Part shown: positions 18,843-28,329 of the stretch, piece after piece | Position numbering within the stretch: position 1 is the stretch's first letter | Layout: every line of letters begins with the position of its first letter | Assembly (NCBI GenBank): GCA_025961275.1 | Contig: JAOQNJ010000001.1 | Location: 3,865,353-3,929,352 of the forward strand | DNA: 64,000 nt | Direction: 5' to 3' | From: Providencia alcalifaciens | Lineage (GTDB): Bacteria > Pseudomonadota > Gammaproteobacteria > Enterobacterales > Enterobacteriaceae | Position numbers and translations under genes: made by a program | The notes under the pieces: model-generated | Seen by the model: the letters and a program-made list of their open reading frames with translations, nothing else | What the model was told of the DNA's origin: nothing | Databases searched by the model: none

Positions 18843-19421
18843 TTATTTCACCTGATCTAATAATCGAAATAAAACGATTTTATACTCTTGCTGTAATGCT
18901 GTTTGAAATTCTGATTGTTTGCTATTGCTCATTCGAGCTTTAATTGAAGTGAAAATTTGCTCTTTAGACGCATTTTTGATGGCCAATAAAAATGGAAATC
19001 CGAATTTTTCAACGTACTCTTTATTGAGTCTGGCTAATTCTTGTGCTTCGGCTGCTGTACATTGATTCAATCCAGAGCCAGCTTGTTCGCCTTGGGAAAG
19101 CGCTGCAATATTTGCATTACGTAGGTTCTTACAGGCAAGCTCAGGATGCGATTTAATTAACTCAAGCTGCTTCTCGGGAGTTGAATTTTCAACAGCATTG
19201 ATAATATCGATATACATATTAACGAAACCAGTGAATGGTCGCTGCTTCGCAACAAAGGCAATTGGCCAAGTTGTATCTTCAAAAATATTTGAGAGTGATT
19301 TTTTAAAATCAGCAGTAGTCATTTTATTAAGTTCGTCAATAGTATAACTTTGATTAGCTAATGCTAAGTTAGAGCAAAATAAAAAAGATAATAATAGAGA
19401 AACTAATTTGATTAGTTGCAT
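18843..19421 (-). CDS. uraD: OHCU decarboxylase (UraD-like) with signal peptide
   Basis: A 192-residue protein with an N-terminal Sec signal (MQLIKLVSLLLSFLFCSNLALA). The rest is a recognisable 2-oxo-4-hydroxy-4-carboxy-5-ureidoimidazoline decarboxylase: RPFTGF, IKSHPELA with the catalytic His, EQAGSGLNQC, and FGFPFLLAIKN. The enzyme completes conversion of urate to (S)-allantoin after urate oxidation and HIU hydrolysis. Most UraD proteins are cytoplasmic, so the signal peptide is notable; E. coli HiuH, the preceding enzyme, is also periplasmic. No uricase or hiuH is seen in the window. Confidence 0.88.
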   Translation of the reverse strand: MQLIKLVSLLLSFLFCSNLALANQSYTIDELNKMTTADFKKSLSNIFEDTTWPIAFVAKQRPFTGFVNMYIDIINAVENSTPEKQLELIKSHPELACKNLRNANIAALSQGEQAGSGLNQCTAAEAQELARLNKEYVEKFGFPFLLAIKNASKEQIFTSIKARMSNSKQSEFQTALQQEYKIVLFRLLDQVK

Positions 19422-19530
19422 ATACCTTCCCTTTATTTTTTGGACTAAAGTCGGAATTCATATTTCATAGATAATTTAGAACAATTATAAAAAGATTAAA
19501 GACACGCCAAATAAAGTAACACCTCATACA

Positions 19531-19587
19531 CCCTTCATACTTAATGTTGTAGTTAATCAATACACTGACAATTTGATGTATGAAGGG
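19531..19587. repeat. Short ERIC-like inverted repeat
   Basis: CCCTTCATAC and GTATGAAGGG form perfect 10-bp inverted ends around 37 bp of AT-rich sequence, between uraD and allE. The ends resemble those of ERIC elements (CCGTCATACTTCAA type). It may also act as a transcript hairpin. Confidence 0.5.
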
Positions 19588-19606
19588 GGATATAGTCTTT
19601 ATTAAA

Positions 19607-20392
19607 TTATAGCTCGATATCTCTATTACAGTCTTTTGAATAGATGTAACTGAACTCTTGATCGCCAACTGCATAGCCTGCTTGAAGGGCATAAGAGGCC
19701 ATGAAAATATAGTCTTCTTTTTTCACTGGCACCCAATCATTATCTAAATTATACATACCAGCACCACTTAAAATATAAGCACCGTGTTCTTGGTAATGTG
19801 TTTCAATATAGCCATGGCTAGCACCCGGTTGAAACGTCAGGATATGCATGTTCATATCGAAGCCAAGATCTTTAGGCAGCAAATCTTGTAGATGAACGTT
19901 ATGCATGCCTTCATAATTGATTTTAGGCAGGTTATTCACATTGCTACATACCACATGCGCTTTATGACCTTCTGTTGGTTCATAAACACGCTTATATAAG
20001 AAAAGTTTAGAAGGTTGGCCTTTATTGTTGTTCTTAAATCGCATGGTGACACCCGCTGGGCAATATAAGTAACCACCTTGAGTAAGATTATGCTCTTCGT
20101 TATCGGAATAGGCGATCATTGATCCTTCAATAACATAAACAAAACACTCAATTTTACCACCACCGAAGCCGGCCATATTGCCACCTTCGTTTTGTAATGT
20201 GACAAGATAATCAACAAAGCTAGCACCCAGTTTTGGGGTTGATAAAATGGTGACATTACAGTCAGTAAATCCTGGAATGATATTACATACCACGCCATTT
20301 GGCGGGATAATGGCATAATTATCTTTTTTGATAATTGCACGTGAAGTTAGAATATCATTTGGGTAACCAATCTGGTTATTTAAGTATCCCAT
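19607..20392 (-). CDS. allE: (S)-ureidoglycine aminohydrolase
   Basis: A 261-residue bicupin protein, nearly collinear with E. coli AllE (YlbA): it begins MGYLNNQIGYP and contains NIIPGFTDCN, STPKLGASFVDYLVTL and IYSKDCNRDIEL. The metal-binding cupin motif ETHYQEHGAYIL is near residue 192. It hydrolyses (S)-ureidoglycine, the product of AllC, to (S)-ureidoglycolate and ammonia in the cytoplasm. It is on the minus strand after allC, probably in the allD-allC-allE direction of transcription. Confidence 0.96.
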   Translation of the reverse strand: MGYLNNQIGYPNDILTSRAIIKKDNYAIIPPNGVVCNIIPGFTDCNVTILSTPKLGASFVDYLVTLQNEGGNMAGFGGGKIECFVYVIEGSMIAYSDNEEHNLTQGGYLYCPAGVTMRFKNNNKGQPSKLFLYKRVYEPTEGHKAHVVCSNVNNLPKINYEGMHNVHLQDLLPKDLGFDMNMHILTFQPGASHGYIETHYQEHGAYILSGAGMYNLDNDWVPVKKEDYIFMASYALQAGYAVGDQEFSYIYSKDCNRDIEL

Positions 20393-20547
20393 TTAAGTCT
20401 CTCCTATAGATTTGATTCTTATACCTATCATATTTCAGCAGCACTACTGTTGGCTGTACTCAGTAATTCAAGATAGCTTCGATTTTTTAGGTACATTATC
20501 GTATTTAACTGGATGATAAATTACTGCTCAATGAAAGAGGAAAATAG

Positions 20548-21780
20548 TCACTCGATATAAGCAAGTTTATATAAAACTTCGGTTAATAATTTGACACCTG
20601 CATTGCGATCAGCAAGATGAGTAGCTTCAGCAGGGTTATGGCTAATACCTTTAATACTGGGTACAAACATCATAACAGTTGGAATTTTTGGAGCGAAAAT
20701 TTGTGAGTCATGGCCAGCACCGCTATGCATCATCTTATAACTATATTGATTTTTATCGCAAATTTCTTTTACAAATTCAACGAGTTGATTATCCATTGGA
20801 ATAGGGTACTCATCCATCCATAAGTCAATTTCTGCCGTGATACCCATTTCTTTGCTGATACGTTGAATATTTTTTTCGAGTTCGTCGGTGAATTGGTTCA
20901 AAGCCTGCTTATCGGTATGACGGCAATCAATGGTAAAGTCAGTTTGCCCCGGAACCACATTAACTGTATTGGGATGAGGAACAACTCGACCGAAGGTTAA
21001 TACCAAAGGATCACCATGCTGTTTAGCTTGCTCTATTGCTTCATAACAGATGCGACTAAAGGCATAAATTGTATCTTTTCGATAAGCCATTGGCGTAGTG
21101 CCTGCATGATTAGCTTCGCCTTTTAGAGTAATACTATAGCGTCTTTGTCCTACAATACTGTTAACAACGCCGATGGTTGTCTGTTCACGTTCAAGTACGT
21201 TACCTTGTTCAATATGTAATTCGACAAATGTTTTTATATCATTACGAGGTTCTTGTTGTTCATCTCGAAATTTAAAACCAGCATCGTGCATAGCGTCAAT
21301 AAAATGAATCCCATCGGTATCAATAATTGATTTAACATCGTCGCTTTTAGCAATACCAACAATATTTTTACTTCCCCAATAAACATAAGGGAATCGGCTG
21401 CCTTCTTCTTCTGCTAAGGAAACAACTTCTAACGTTCTCAGTGGCTGGCCATAGGTTTTGTGCAGATAGTCTAATGCAATATAGGCAGCTTCAATACCGA
21501 ATTGCCCGTCAAGATTTCCGCCATTAACAACGGTATCAATATGTGATCCGGACAGGATAACCTCGTCTGGATATTTACTACCTTTAATCTGACCAAATAA
21601 ATTACCAATGTCATCATAATAAGCAAATAAGCCTGATTTTTCGAACGCATTCTTTAACGATTTTTGTGCATTGATCCATTCTTTGGTATAAAGAAGACGA
21701 GTCATTCCATTATTTTCAACGGCGCCATGTTTTGATAACCAAGTTGAAATTTCTTGTACTTCTTGGGCAAAATCTTTCAT
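20548..21780 (-). CDS. allC: Allantoate amidohydrolase
   Basis: A 410-residue M20-family metallohydrolase that converts allantoate to ureidoglycine, CO2 and ammonia. Metal-ligand motifs are visible: SGSHIDTVVNGGNLDGQFG, AEEEGSRF, ELHIEQG, and the late SGAGHDSQIFAP. The start is set at ATG 21780 because it gives the usual N-terminus (MKDFAQEVQEIS); GTG codons four and five codons upstream are in frame but sit on the GGTGAGG ribosome-binding site. Confidence 0.95.
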   Translation of the reverse strand: MKDFAQEVQEISTWLSKHGAVENNGMTRLLYTKEWINAQKSLKNAFEKSGLFAYYDDIGNLFGQIKGSKYPDEVILSGSHIDTVVNGGNLDGQFGIEAAYIALDYLHKTYGQPLRTLEVVSLAEEEGSRFPYVYWGSKNIVGIAKSDDVKSIIDTDGIHFIDAMHDAGFKFRDEQQEPRNDIKTFVELHIEQGNVLEREQTTIGVVNSIVGQRRYSITLKGEANHAGTTPMAYRKDTIYAFSRICYEAIEQAKQHGDPLVLTFGRVVPHPNTVNVVPGQTDFTIDCRHTDKQALNQFTDELEKNIQRISKEMGITAEIDLWMDEYPIPMDNQLVEFVKEICDKNQYSYKMMHSGAGHDSQIFAPKIPTVMMFVPSIKGISHNPAEATHLADRNAGVKLLTEVLYKLAYIE

Positions 21781-21917
21781 AAACCTCACCACTTAACGAT
21801 TTTGATACAATGTGCTGAAGCAACAAAACCGAAGCGTTGTTACTAAGCAGCGGTATTAATTTTCATAGGCAACGTAACGTAATTAATAAGTTTTCATGGA
21901 CATTAATTATTTTTAAT

Positions 21918-21950
21918 GTAATTCACCCTAATAAATCTAGGGTGAATTAC
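21918..21950 (-). terminator. 13-bp perfect hairpin between allD and allC
   Basis: GTAATTCACCCTA and TAGGGTGAATTAC pair perfectly with a 7-nt loop. On the minus strand it is followed by ATTAAAAATAATT, so it may attenuate or terminate the allD transcript before allC, or protect the 3' end of processed mRNA. Confidence 0.6.
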
Positions 21951-22007
21951 CGTTAATTAAGGTATTGGACAGAATACAGATTAATTATTGTATTTCCGTT
22001 ATTTATA

Positions 22008-23054
22008 TTAACTCGCAAAAGGCGATTTATGGTCGTAAGACTTTCTGTAAATATCATCTGAAATTAGATAGTCATAAATTTCATCAACAATATCTATACC
22101 ATTTATTTCACTTTGTTTTTCTCGAGTTAAACTATTTTGACCTGGATAAAGAACCTTATCAAATCCTGGTGCTGGTTTAACTTCGTTAAGTTCTTGCATG
22201 ACTTGCGTAATATGCTTACGGAACATTACTGGATCGGTAAAGTAAGCAGGATTAATCACAATATGGAGCTGACCTAATTCTCGGCCTTGACTCAAATCAT
22301 GGTACATTGAACTTACGTGTTTACCAAAAGGTAAGCCTAACAATACGCCAGATAAAATATCTACCATCATCATTAATCCATAACCTTTAGGGCCTGCAAT
22401 AGGCACTAGTCCCGTGACGGCAAATGGATCTGTAGTTGGATTTCCGTCCTTGTCGACAGCCCAAGTATCGGGGATTTTTGCATTTTTAGAACGTGCATCT
22501 AACACTTTCCCCCAAGCTTGCACCGTAGTTGCCATATCAAATGTGATATTTTCGGTTTCTCCAGGAGCTGAAAAAGCTATTGGATTGGTACCGTAATAAG
22601 CTTCAGCGCCGCCATATGGCACAACCATGGGGTCTGATTGGCAAACAGAAATACCGATCATTCCTGCATTAGAGGCTTGTTGCACAAAATAGGATAAAGA
22701 GCCACTATGCCCGATACGGCGAATACCAACGACAGCAATCCCATTCTCTTGCGCCATTTTGATTGCTTCATCCATGCTTAGTTTTGCGGCAACATGTCCT
22801 GCGCCATTATCGCCATCAAAAATTGCACTGCAAGGGCCCGTCTTTTCGAAACTAAAATTAGGTGAGTTGTTCGTTCCACCTTTAGAAATACGTTCTGAAT
22901 AATATTCAACACGAACTGCACCGTGAGAGTGGATGCCTTTCGCGTCAGCATGTACTAAGACGTCTGAAACAATATCTGCATGCTCTTTTGATATGCCAGC
23001 AGCATGAAGTTTATTAGCAATAAGTTGATGGAGTTTTTCTTTAGAGACTTTCAT
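22008..23054 (-). CDS. allD: Ureidoglycolate dehydrogenase (NAD+)
   Basis: A 348-residue member of the LDH2/MDH2 oxidoreductase family, the length of E. coli AllD. It oxidises (S)-ureidoglycolate to oxalurate (oxamate plus carbamoyl phosphate follow). Family motifs include KGIHSHGAVRVEYY with the catalytic His, YGTNPIAFSAP, and GPKGYGLMMMVDILSG. It begins the minus-strand group and is divergent from fdrA, so the 23055-23413 gap must hold both promoters. Confidence 0.95.
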   Translation of the reverse strand: MKVSKEKLHQLIANKLHAAGISKEHADIVSDVLVHADAKGIHSHGAVRVEYYSERISKGGTNNSPNFSFEKTGPCSAIFDGDNGAGHVAAKLSMDEAIKMAQENGIAVVGIRRIGHSGSLSYFVQQASNAGMIGISVCQSDPMVVPYGGAEAYYGTNPIAFSAPGETENITFDMATTVQAWGKVLDARSKNAKIPDTWAVDKDGNPTTDPFAVTGLVPIAGPKGYGLMMMVDILSGVLLGLPFGKHVSSMYHDLSQGRELGQLHIVINPAYFTDPVMFRKHITQVMQELNEVKPAPGFDKVLYPGQNSLTREKQSEINGIDIVDEIYDYLISDDIYRKSYDHKSPFAS

Positions 23055-23413
23055 ACATGAATAACCCTTTAGTTTTTTCGGATTTTATAAAACTCGCGAC
23101 TAGAAACAATGTATCAACTAAAATTTCAATAAATGTGATCTAGGTTATTTTTAGTTGATTTAATTAAAAATTACTTAAATAGCGCTCGCATTATTAGAAT
23201 CAATTGAACAGTCATTTAATTGTGTATTTTTCATCTAATATAACCTTTATTTTAAAGTAATTTCTTACAATAAATAAATTGTGATCATTCTCAACTTATT
23301 TTTTCGTTTAATTTGTAATTTTGTTTTTCAATTAAAATATGCATTTACTTTTTTTCATCATTTATTAAGTAAATAAAATCAGACTAATAAAATGCTGTCT
23401 TAAGGATGTAATT
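23055..23413. promoter_or_regulatory. Divergent allD/fdrA promoter region, 359 bp
   Basis: Very AT-rich, non-coding. In E. coli the LysR-type activator AllS acts on the allD operon, and this gap is where it would bind. I do not see a copy of the AllR-type palindrome here, and cannot assign an AllS site by eye. Confidence 0.4.
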
Positions 23414-25081
23414 ATGGTCCATGCCTTCATAAAAAAAGGGAGTTTCCAAGATTCAGTAAGCTTGATGCTGATATCGCGAAAATTAAGTGAATCTCCAAAT
23501 GTCTCTGAAATATCTGTCATGATGGGAACGCCAGCGAATAAATCATTGTTGGATGCGACAGGATTCTGGCATCCATCGTTTGAGGAGGCGACACCAAACG
23601 ATATCTGTGTTGCGATTAAAACTGAATCTGATGATAACTCAATTGTTGATGTTATCGCGATAGCGCTCGAAGAGTCATTAAAAGCTATTGCGCAAGGCCA
23701 GCAGCAAGGTAAAAAACTTCAGCGTGTACGTAGCTGGCGGATGGCAAAAAATAAATTACCAGATGCCAATATTACCTTAATTTCTATTGCGGGTGAGTTT
23801 GCCGCAGAGCTCGCTGAGCAGGCATTAGATGATGGCTGCAATGTCATGATGTTTTCGGATAACGTAAGCATCGAAGATGAACGTCATTTGAAAGATAAAG
23901 CTAGCCAACTTGGCTTAATTGTTATGGGCCCAGACTGTGGTACAGCTTATTTGGCCGGCGCGCCATTAGCATTTTCTAACATTGCTCCACAGGGCAGTAT
24001 TGGGATTATTGGTGCATCGGGAACCGGGATCCAAGAACTTATCTCTCAAATTACTCTTGCAGACCAAGGTGTTACTCACGCTATTGGTTTAGGCGGTCGA
24101 GACTTAACGGCAGATATTGGCGGTATTAGTGCAATGATCGCCATTGATCTTTTAGCGGCTGATCCTAATAGCGATGTCATCGCCTTTGTATCGAAGCCGC
24201 CGGCGAAACAAATTCGCGCCAAAGTCATTGAAAAACTTAAAGAGCAAGGAAAGCCCGTTGTAGCACTTTTTCTTGGTACGAAACCTGATGTGAAGCAGGA
24301 TGGTAATCTTTATTTTACTGAGACGCTTGATGAAACTGCGCGTATTGCAGCTATGTTAGCAAGGGTACAAATAGCCGCTAAAAATCAGCCACAAGCCAAA
24401 GGCAAAAAAATTGCAGGTTTGTATGCAGGGGGAACACTCGCGGCAGAATGCGCTATGCTGCTAGCCGGTAAGTTAGGGTTACAAACTGATGCCGCACACG
24501 ATCAAGGCATGATGCTGAACGCAGGTGGCCACAAGATTATTGACCTTGGTGATGATTTTTATACCCAAGGCAAACCTCACCCAATGATTGACCCATCAAC
24601 ACGTAATTTGCAAATTGCAGCGCTGGCTCAACGACCTGATGTGGGTGTGCTATTGCTCGATGTTGTAATCGGTTTTGGCGCACAGATTGATTCTGCGCAA
24701 ACTTTGGCAAAAGAGATTGTCGCGTTGCGTTCTCAACGCCCTGAAAATATGCCAATTGCCATTATTGCTACTGTTACGGGTACAGAGCAAGATCCGCAAG
24801 TTCGCTCGGAGCAAATTCGCTATCTTGAAGAGGCAGGTATTGCCGTGATGAACTCACTTCCTGAAGCTGCCACTTTAGCTTGTATGATTATTTCCCCTCC
24901 AGTTTATGCTGTTCCTCAGCAGGAACCAACCATATTACAAAGCGCTTCAGTGATTAATGCAGGCTTACGTAGCTTTGCTGAAGATTTACAAGCTAATGAA
25001 ATTCCTGTTGTGCATTATCAGTGGGCACCTGTTGCAGGTGGAAATACAAAATTAGCTAATATTTTGAAAAAATTGAAATAA
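23414..25081 (+). CDS. fdrA: Oxamate carbamoyltransferase subunit FdrA/AllF
   Basis: A 555-residue protein of the FdrA family, related to the alpha subunit of NDP-forming acyl-CoA synthetases: the nucleotide-binding turn GIIGASGTGIQEL is near residue 197 and the second half carries a ligase-like domain. FdrA with YlbE and YlbF forms the oxamate carbamoyltransferase of anaerobic allantoin use, splitting oxalurate to oxamate and carbamoyl phosphate. The order fdrA-ylbE-ylbF-carbamate kinase matches E. coli. The stop is 4 bp before the next start. Confidence 0.93.
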   Translation: MVHAFIKKGSFQDSVSLMLISRKLSESPNVSEISVMMGTPANKSLLDATGFWHPSFEEATPNDICVAIKTESDDNSIVDVIAIALEESLKAIAQGQQQGKKLQRVRSWRMAKNKLPDANITLISIAGEFAAELAEQALDDGCNVMMFSDNVSIEDERHLKDKASQLGLIVMGPDCGTAYLAGAPLAFSNIAPQGSIGIIGASGTGIQELISQITLADQGVTHAIGLGGRDLTADIGGISAMIAIDLLAADPNSDVIAFVSKPPAKQIRAKVIEKLKEQGKPVVALFLGTKPDVKQDGNLYFTETLDETARIAAMLARVQIAAKNQPQAKGKKIAGLYAGGTLAAECAMLLAGKLGLQTDAAHDQGMMLNAGGHKIIDLGDDFYTQGKPHPMIDPSTRNLQIAALAQRPDVGVLLLDVVIGFGAQIDSAQTLAKEIVALRSQRPENMPIAIIATVTGTEQDPQVRSEQIRYLEEAGIAVMNSLPEAATLACMIISPPVYAVPQQEPTILQSASVINAGLRSFAEDLQANEIPVVHYQWAPVAGGNTKLANILKKLK

Positions 25082-25085
25082 GGGT

Positions 25086-26357
25086 TTGGATATGTACTCA
25101 ACGATTGAAGAAGCAAACACAGCTGTAATTGAACGTATTCGTGCCGCTCGTCCTTTTTGGCAAAGTGTTGAACCGGCTAAAGTTGTAGTGCCAGCATTAC
25201 AACAAGGTAAAAAGCTACTGCATGCGGGTCCTCCTGTTGTATGGGATGACATGAGTGGTCCTGTTCGAGGCGCTTGTATTGGAGCCTGTCTATTTGAAGG
25301 TTGGGCAAAAGACGAAGAGCAAGCATTACAAATGCTAGGTAATGGCGAAATAGAATTTATTCCTTGTCATAGCGTGAAGGCAGTAGGTCCTATGGGAGGG
25401 ATCACTTCAGCTAATATGCCAATGCTTGTGGTTAAAAATATGACACATGGCAACACCGCCTACTGCAATATGAATGAGGGTATTGGCAAGGTGATGCGTT
25501 TTGGCGCTTATGGTGAAGATGTCCAAGCTCGCTTGCGTTGGATGCGTGATTCGCTGGCACCTGTTTTAAAGCAAGCATTGCAACCACTTGAAAATGGGAT
25601 TGATCTAACCGCAATAATGGCACAAGGCATCACTATGGGTGATGAGTTTCACCAGCGCAATATTGCCACCTCTGCACTGCTACTAAGACAGCTTGCTCCC
25701 ATCATGAGCTCGTTAGATATTGAAAAAGCTGAACTTACTAAAGTTATGTATTTTTTAAGTATCACGGATCAGTTCTTTTTGAACCTTGCTATGGCGTATT
25801 GCAAATCTGCCATGGATGCGGGAGCGGAGATCAAGCACGGCACTATTGTGACGGTGTTAACACGTAATGGTAAGAATTTTGGAGTGAAAATTAGTGGCAT
25901 GGGCGATGAGTGGTTTACTGCGCCAGTGAATACACCTGAAGGGCTATTTTTCTCCGGTTACAGCCAAGCAGATGCAAACCCTGATATTGGTGACAGTGCA
26001 ATCACCGAAGCATTTGGTATTGGTGGCGCAGCGATGGTAGCTGCACCGGGTGTCACTCGTTTTGTTGGTGCAAGTGGTGGGATGAATGCTGCGTTAGATG
26101 TGTCTGAAGAGATGGCGGAAATTTATTTAGAACACAATATGATGCTGCAAATTCCAACGTGGGATTTCCAAGGGGCATGCATAGGTTTAGATGCGCGCCG
26201 TGTTGTTGAGACAGGGATTACCCCATTGATTAATACAGGGATTGCGCACAAAGAGGCGGGAATTGGTCAAATCGGAGCAGGGACAGTGAGGGCTCCGTTA
26301 GCTTGTTTCGAAAAAGCGGTTATCGCTTTGGCAAAAAAACTCGGTATTAACGAATAA
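25086..26357 (+). CDS. ylbE: Oxamate carbamoyltransferase subunit YlbE/AllG (DUF1116)
   Basis: A 423-residue DUF1116 protein. Conserved-looking glycine-rich segments include GPPVVWDDMSGPVRGACIGA, VGPMGGITSANMP, and GIGKVMRFGAYG. It starts 4 bp after fdrA, so translation is probably coupled. It is a partner of FdrA and YlbF in the oxamate carbamoyltransferase; the catalytic contribution of each subunit is not something I can read from sequence. Confidence 0.92.
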   Translation: MDMYSTIEEANTAVIERIRAARPFWQSVEPAKVVVPALQQGKKLLHAGPPVVWDDMSGPVRGACIGACLFEGWAKDEEQALQMLGNGEIEFIPCHSVKAVGPMGGITSANMPMLVVKNMTHGNTAYCNMNEGIGKVMRFGAYGEDVQARLRWMRDSLAPVLKQALQPLENGIDLTAIMAQGITMGDEFHQRNIATSALLLRQLAPIMSSLDIEKAELTKVMYFLSITDQFFLNLAMAYCKSAMDAGAEIKHGTIVTVLTRNGKNFGVKISGMGDEWFTAPVNTPEGLFFSGYSQADANPDIGDSAITEAFGIGGAAMVAAPGVTRFVGASGGMNAALDVSEEMAEIYLEHNMMLQIPTWDFQGACIGLDARRVVETGITPLINTGIAHKEAGIGQIGAGTVRAPLACFEKAVIALAKKLGINE

Positions 26358-26390
26358 ACCGTCTAAGTATTAGGTGTAAGGAGTTATCAA

Positions 26391-27203
26391 ATGATAATGC
26401 AAGCATTAGCTGTTAGCGAACATCTACCAAAAGAATCCGGAGCATTACGCAGCATTGGGCGCTTTAATCATGCACTAAATTTTTTAACTCCTTCTGATAA
26501 CCTATTGACGTTACATCGTCGTGGTCGAGGCTTAAGCCCTATGGGATGGGTGGTTGATGAACAGGACTTTCAGCGAATATTTGAAGATGATAGTGAACAT
26601 TTAGAATACTTCGGTGATGTGATCGTGGGACATGAGTGGAGGTTGCAAGCCCCAGATACTCGCCAATCATTAAAACTATCATCAAAGGCGCTATCGGATA
26701 CTGCCATTGTTGCGTTATGGGATATTTTAAGGCAATCCAAAGCCAAAAGTGGTCTTCATGGCATGTTATCTGAAGTCACGAATGGTGTTATTCCTCGTGA
26801 ATTACAAGAGTTGAAAACTAATTTTCAACGTTGGGTTCAAGGAGAAAATATCAATTGGCAGTCTGTTATTGGTAAAGGTCCCGGTTTAACACCAAGTTTT
26901 GATGATATTTTAATTGGTATGCTGTTGGTCAGTTTTTTAGATAACCGAGTTGATAGCCATCATCTACCGCCTTTTTTTCAATCTACACCATCTCTTGAAT
27001 CTCTGACTACCCTGATCAGTGTGAATTATTTGCGCTTTGCTTCTCAGGGTATTTTTTCTACGCCGTTACAAACACTCGCAACTGCACTTATTCATCCTAT
27101 GAAACTATCTCAAGCTGTACGTTTGCTGCTTCAAGTAGGACATTTTTCTGGTGCGGATACACTGATTGGTGTCTGGCTTGCTGGAATGGATACCTATCAC
27201 TAA
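26391..27203 (+). CDS. ylbF: Oxamate carbamoyltransferase subunit YlbF/AllH (DUF2877)
   Basis: A 270-residue DUF2877 protein, about the size of E. coli YlbF. A conserved segment GPGLTPSFDDILIGML is at about residue 163. It follows ylbE by 33 bp with an AAGGAG ribosome-binding site, in the same operon. It completes the three-subunit enzyme of the oxalurate branch. Confidence 0.9.
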   Translation: MIMQALAVSEHLPKESGALRSIGRFNHALNFLTPSDNLLTLHRRGRGLSPMGWVVDEQDFQRIFEDDSEHLEYFGDVIVGHEWRLQAPDTRQSLKLSSKALSDTAIVALWDILRQSKAKSGLHGMLSEVTNGVIPRELQELKTNFQRWVQGENINWQSVIGKGPGLTPSFDDILIGMLLVSFLDNRVDSHHLPPFFQSTPSLESLTTLISVNYLRFASQGIFSTPLQTLATALIHPMKLSQAVRLLLQVGHFSGADTLIGVWLAGMDTYH

Positions 27204-27218
27204 TTAAATCTTAGTCGG

Positions 27219-27375
27219 TTATACCTAAAAATTGTCAAGATGCATGCTGGCGGTCTCTTTCAAGTCGCTATTAGTAGTCTATTAAGGAATGTTCACGCCA
27301 AGAGCTACATCATGATTGCGGATCTCGGAACATGGTCTCAGATCTACGGCATGCAACTCGAATTATTTTGTATAC
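27219..27375. repeat. ERIC-like element between ylbF and carbamate kinase
   Basis: The left end TTATACCTAAAAATTGTCAA and the right end CAACTCGAATTATTTTGTAT are degenerate inverted versions of ERIC termini. The spacing of about 157 bp is longer than the usual 126-127 bp. It lies inside the oxalurate operon and may affect expression of the downstream kinase. Confidence 0.5.
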
Positions 27376-27393
27376 AGAAATAAAAGGATCAAC

Positions 27394-28296
27394 ATGGAAA
27401 CGTTAGTGATTGCTCTTGGAGGCAATGCGTTATTAAAACGTGGTGAAGTACTGTCCGCTGAAAATCAGTATCAGGCAATTGCCTCTATTGCTTGTACGCT
27501 GGGAGAATTAGCTCAGAAGTATCGTGTGGTTATCGTACACGGAAACGGTCCACAAGTTGGCCTATTAGCCTTACAAAATCTTGCTTATGATGAAGTACCT
27601 GCTTATCCATTAGATATTTTAGTTGCACAAAGCCAAGGCATGATTGGTTATATGTTAACGCAAGAGCTAGGCCATCATCATCCACAACAACCAGTTACGA
27701 CGATACTGACTCGAGTTAGTGTGGATGGTGATGATCCTGCTTATAGCAACCCAACTAAATATATTGGCCCTGTTTATGATGTAGCTCAAAAAACAGAACT
27801 AGAGGTAAAGCTAGGTTGGACAATTAAAGCCGATGGACAATATTATCGTCGAGTGGTGCCATCTCCTGAGCCAAAAGCTATTCTTGAAATTGATGCCATT
27901 AAACATCTATTAGATGAGCACCATATTGTGATTTGTAATGGCGGAGGAGGAGTACCTGTCGTTCAGCAAGGCATTGGATATCAGGGGAGTGAAGCGGTAA
28001 TCGATAAAGATTTATCGTCGGCGTTATTGGCTGAGGAGCTTGAATCTGATCACTTAATTATTTTAACGGATGCCGATGCTGTCTATCAAAATTGGGGAAC
28101 GCCACAGCAAAGTGTGATTAGAAAAGCAACCGTGGCAGAAGTCGCGCCAATGGCAATTGATGATGGTTCGATGGGACCCAAGTTGATGGCGGTAAGCCGT
28201 TTTGTTCAACGTTCAGGTAAACCTGCTTATATCGGCGCGTTAAAGCAGATAGAAGCGATCCTCGCGGGCGATGCAGGAACGAAAATTGTGCCATAG
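27394..28296 (+). CDS. allK: Carbamate kinase (allantoin-associated, ArcC/AllK type)
   Basis: A 300-residue amino-acid-kinase-fold enzyme that makes ATP from carbamoyl phosphate and ADP, giving the energy yield of anaerobic allantoin breakdown. Motifs are IALGGNALLKRG at the N-terminus, VIVHGNGPQVGLL, ICNGGGGVPVV, and DKDLSSALLAEEL. The start at ATG 27394 follows AAAAGGA; the open frame extends upstream into the ERIC-like repeat but is not coding there. The arginine-deiminase paralogue ArcC is the alternative label. Confidence 0.92.
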   Translation: METLVIALGGNALLKRGEVLSAENQYQAIASIACTLGELAQKYRVVIVHGNGPQVGLLALQNLAYDEVPAYPLDILVAQSQGMIGYMLTQELGHHHPQQPVTTILTRVSVDGDDPAYSNPTKYIGPVYDVAQKTELEVKLGWTIKADGQYYRRVVPSPEPKAILEIDAIKHLLDEHHIVICNGGGGVPVVQQGIGYQGSEAVIDKDLSSALLAEELESDHLIILTDADAVYQNWGTPQQSVIRKATVAEVAPMAIDDGSMGPKLMAVSRFVQRSGKPAYIGALKQIEAILAGDAGTKIVP

Positions 28297-28329
28297 TTAT
28301 TAGCAGGCAGGATAACTAAGGGGAAAGTG

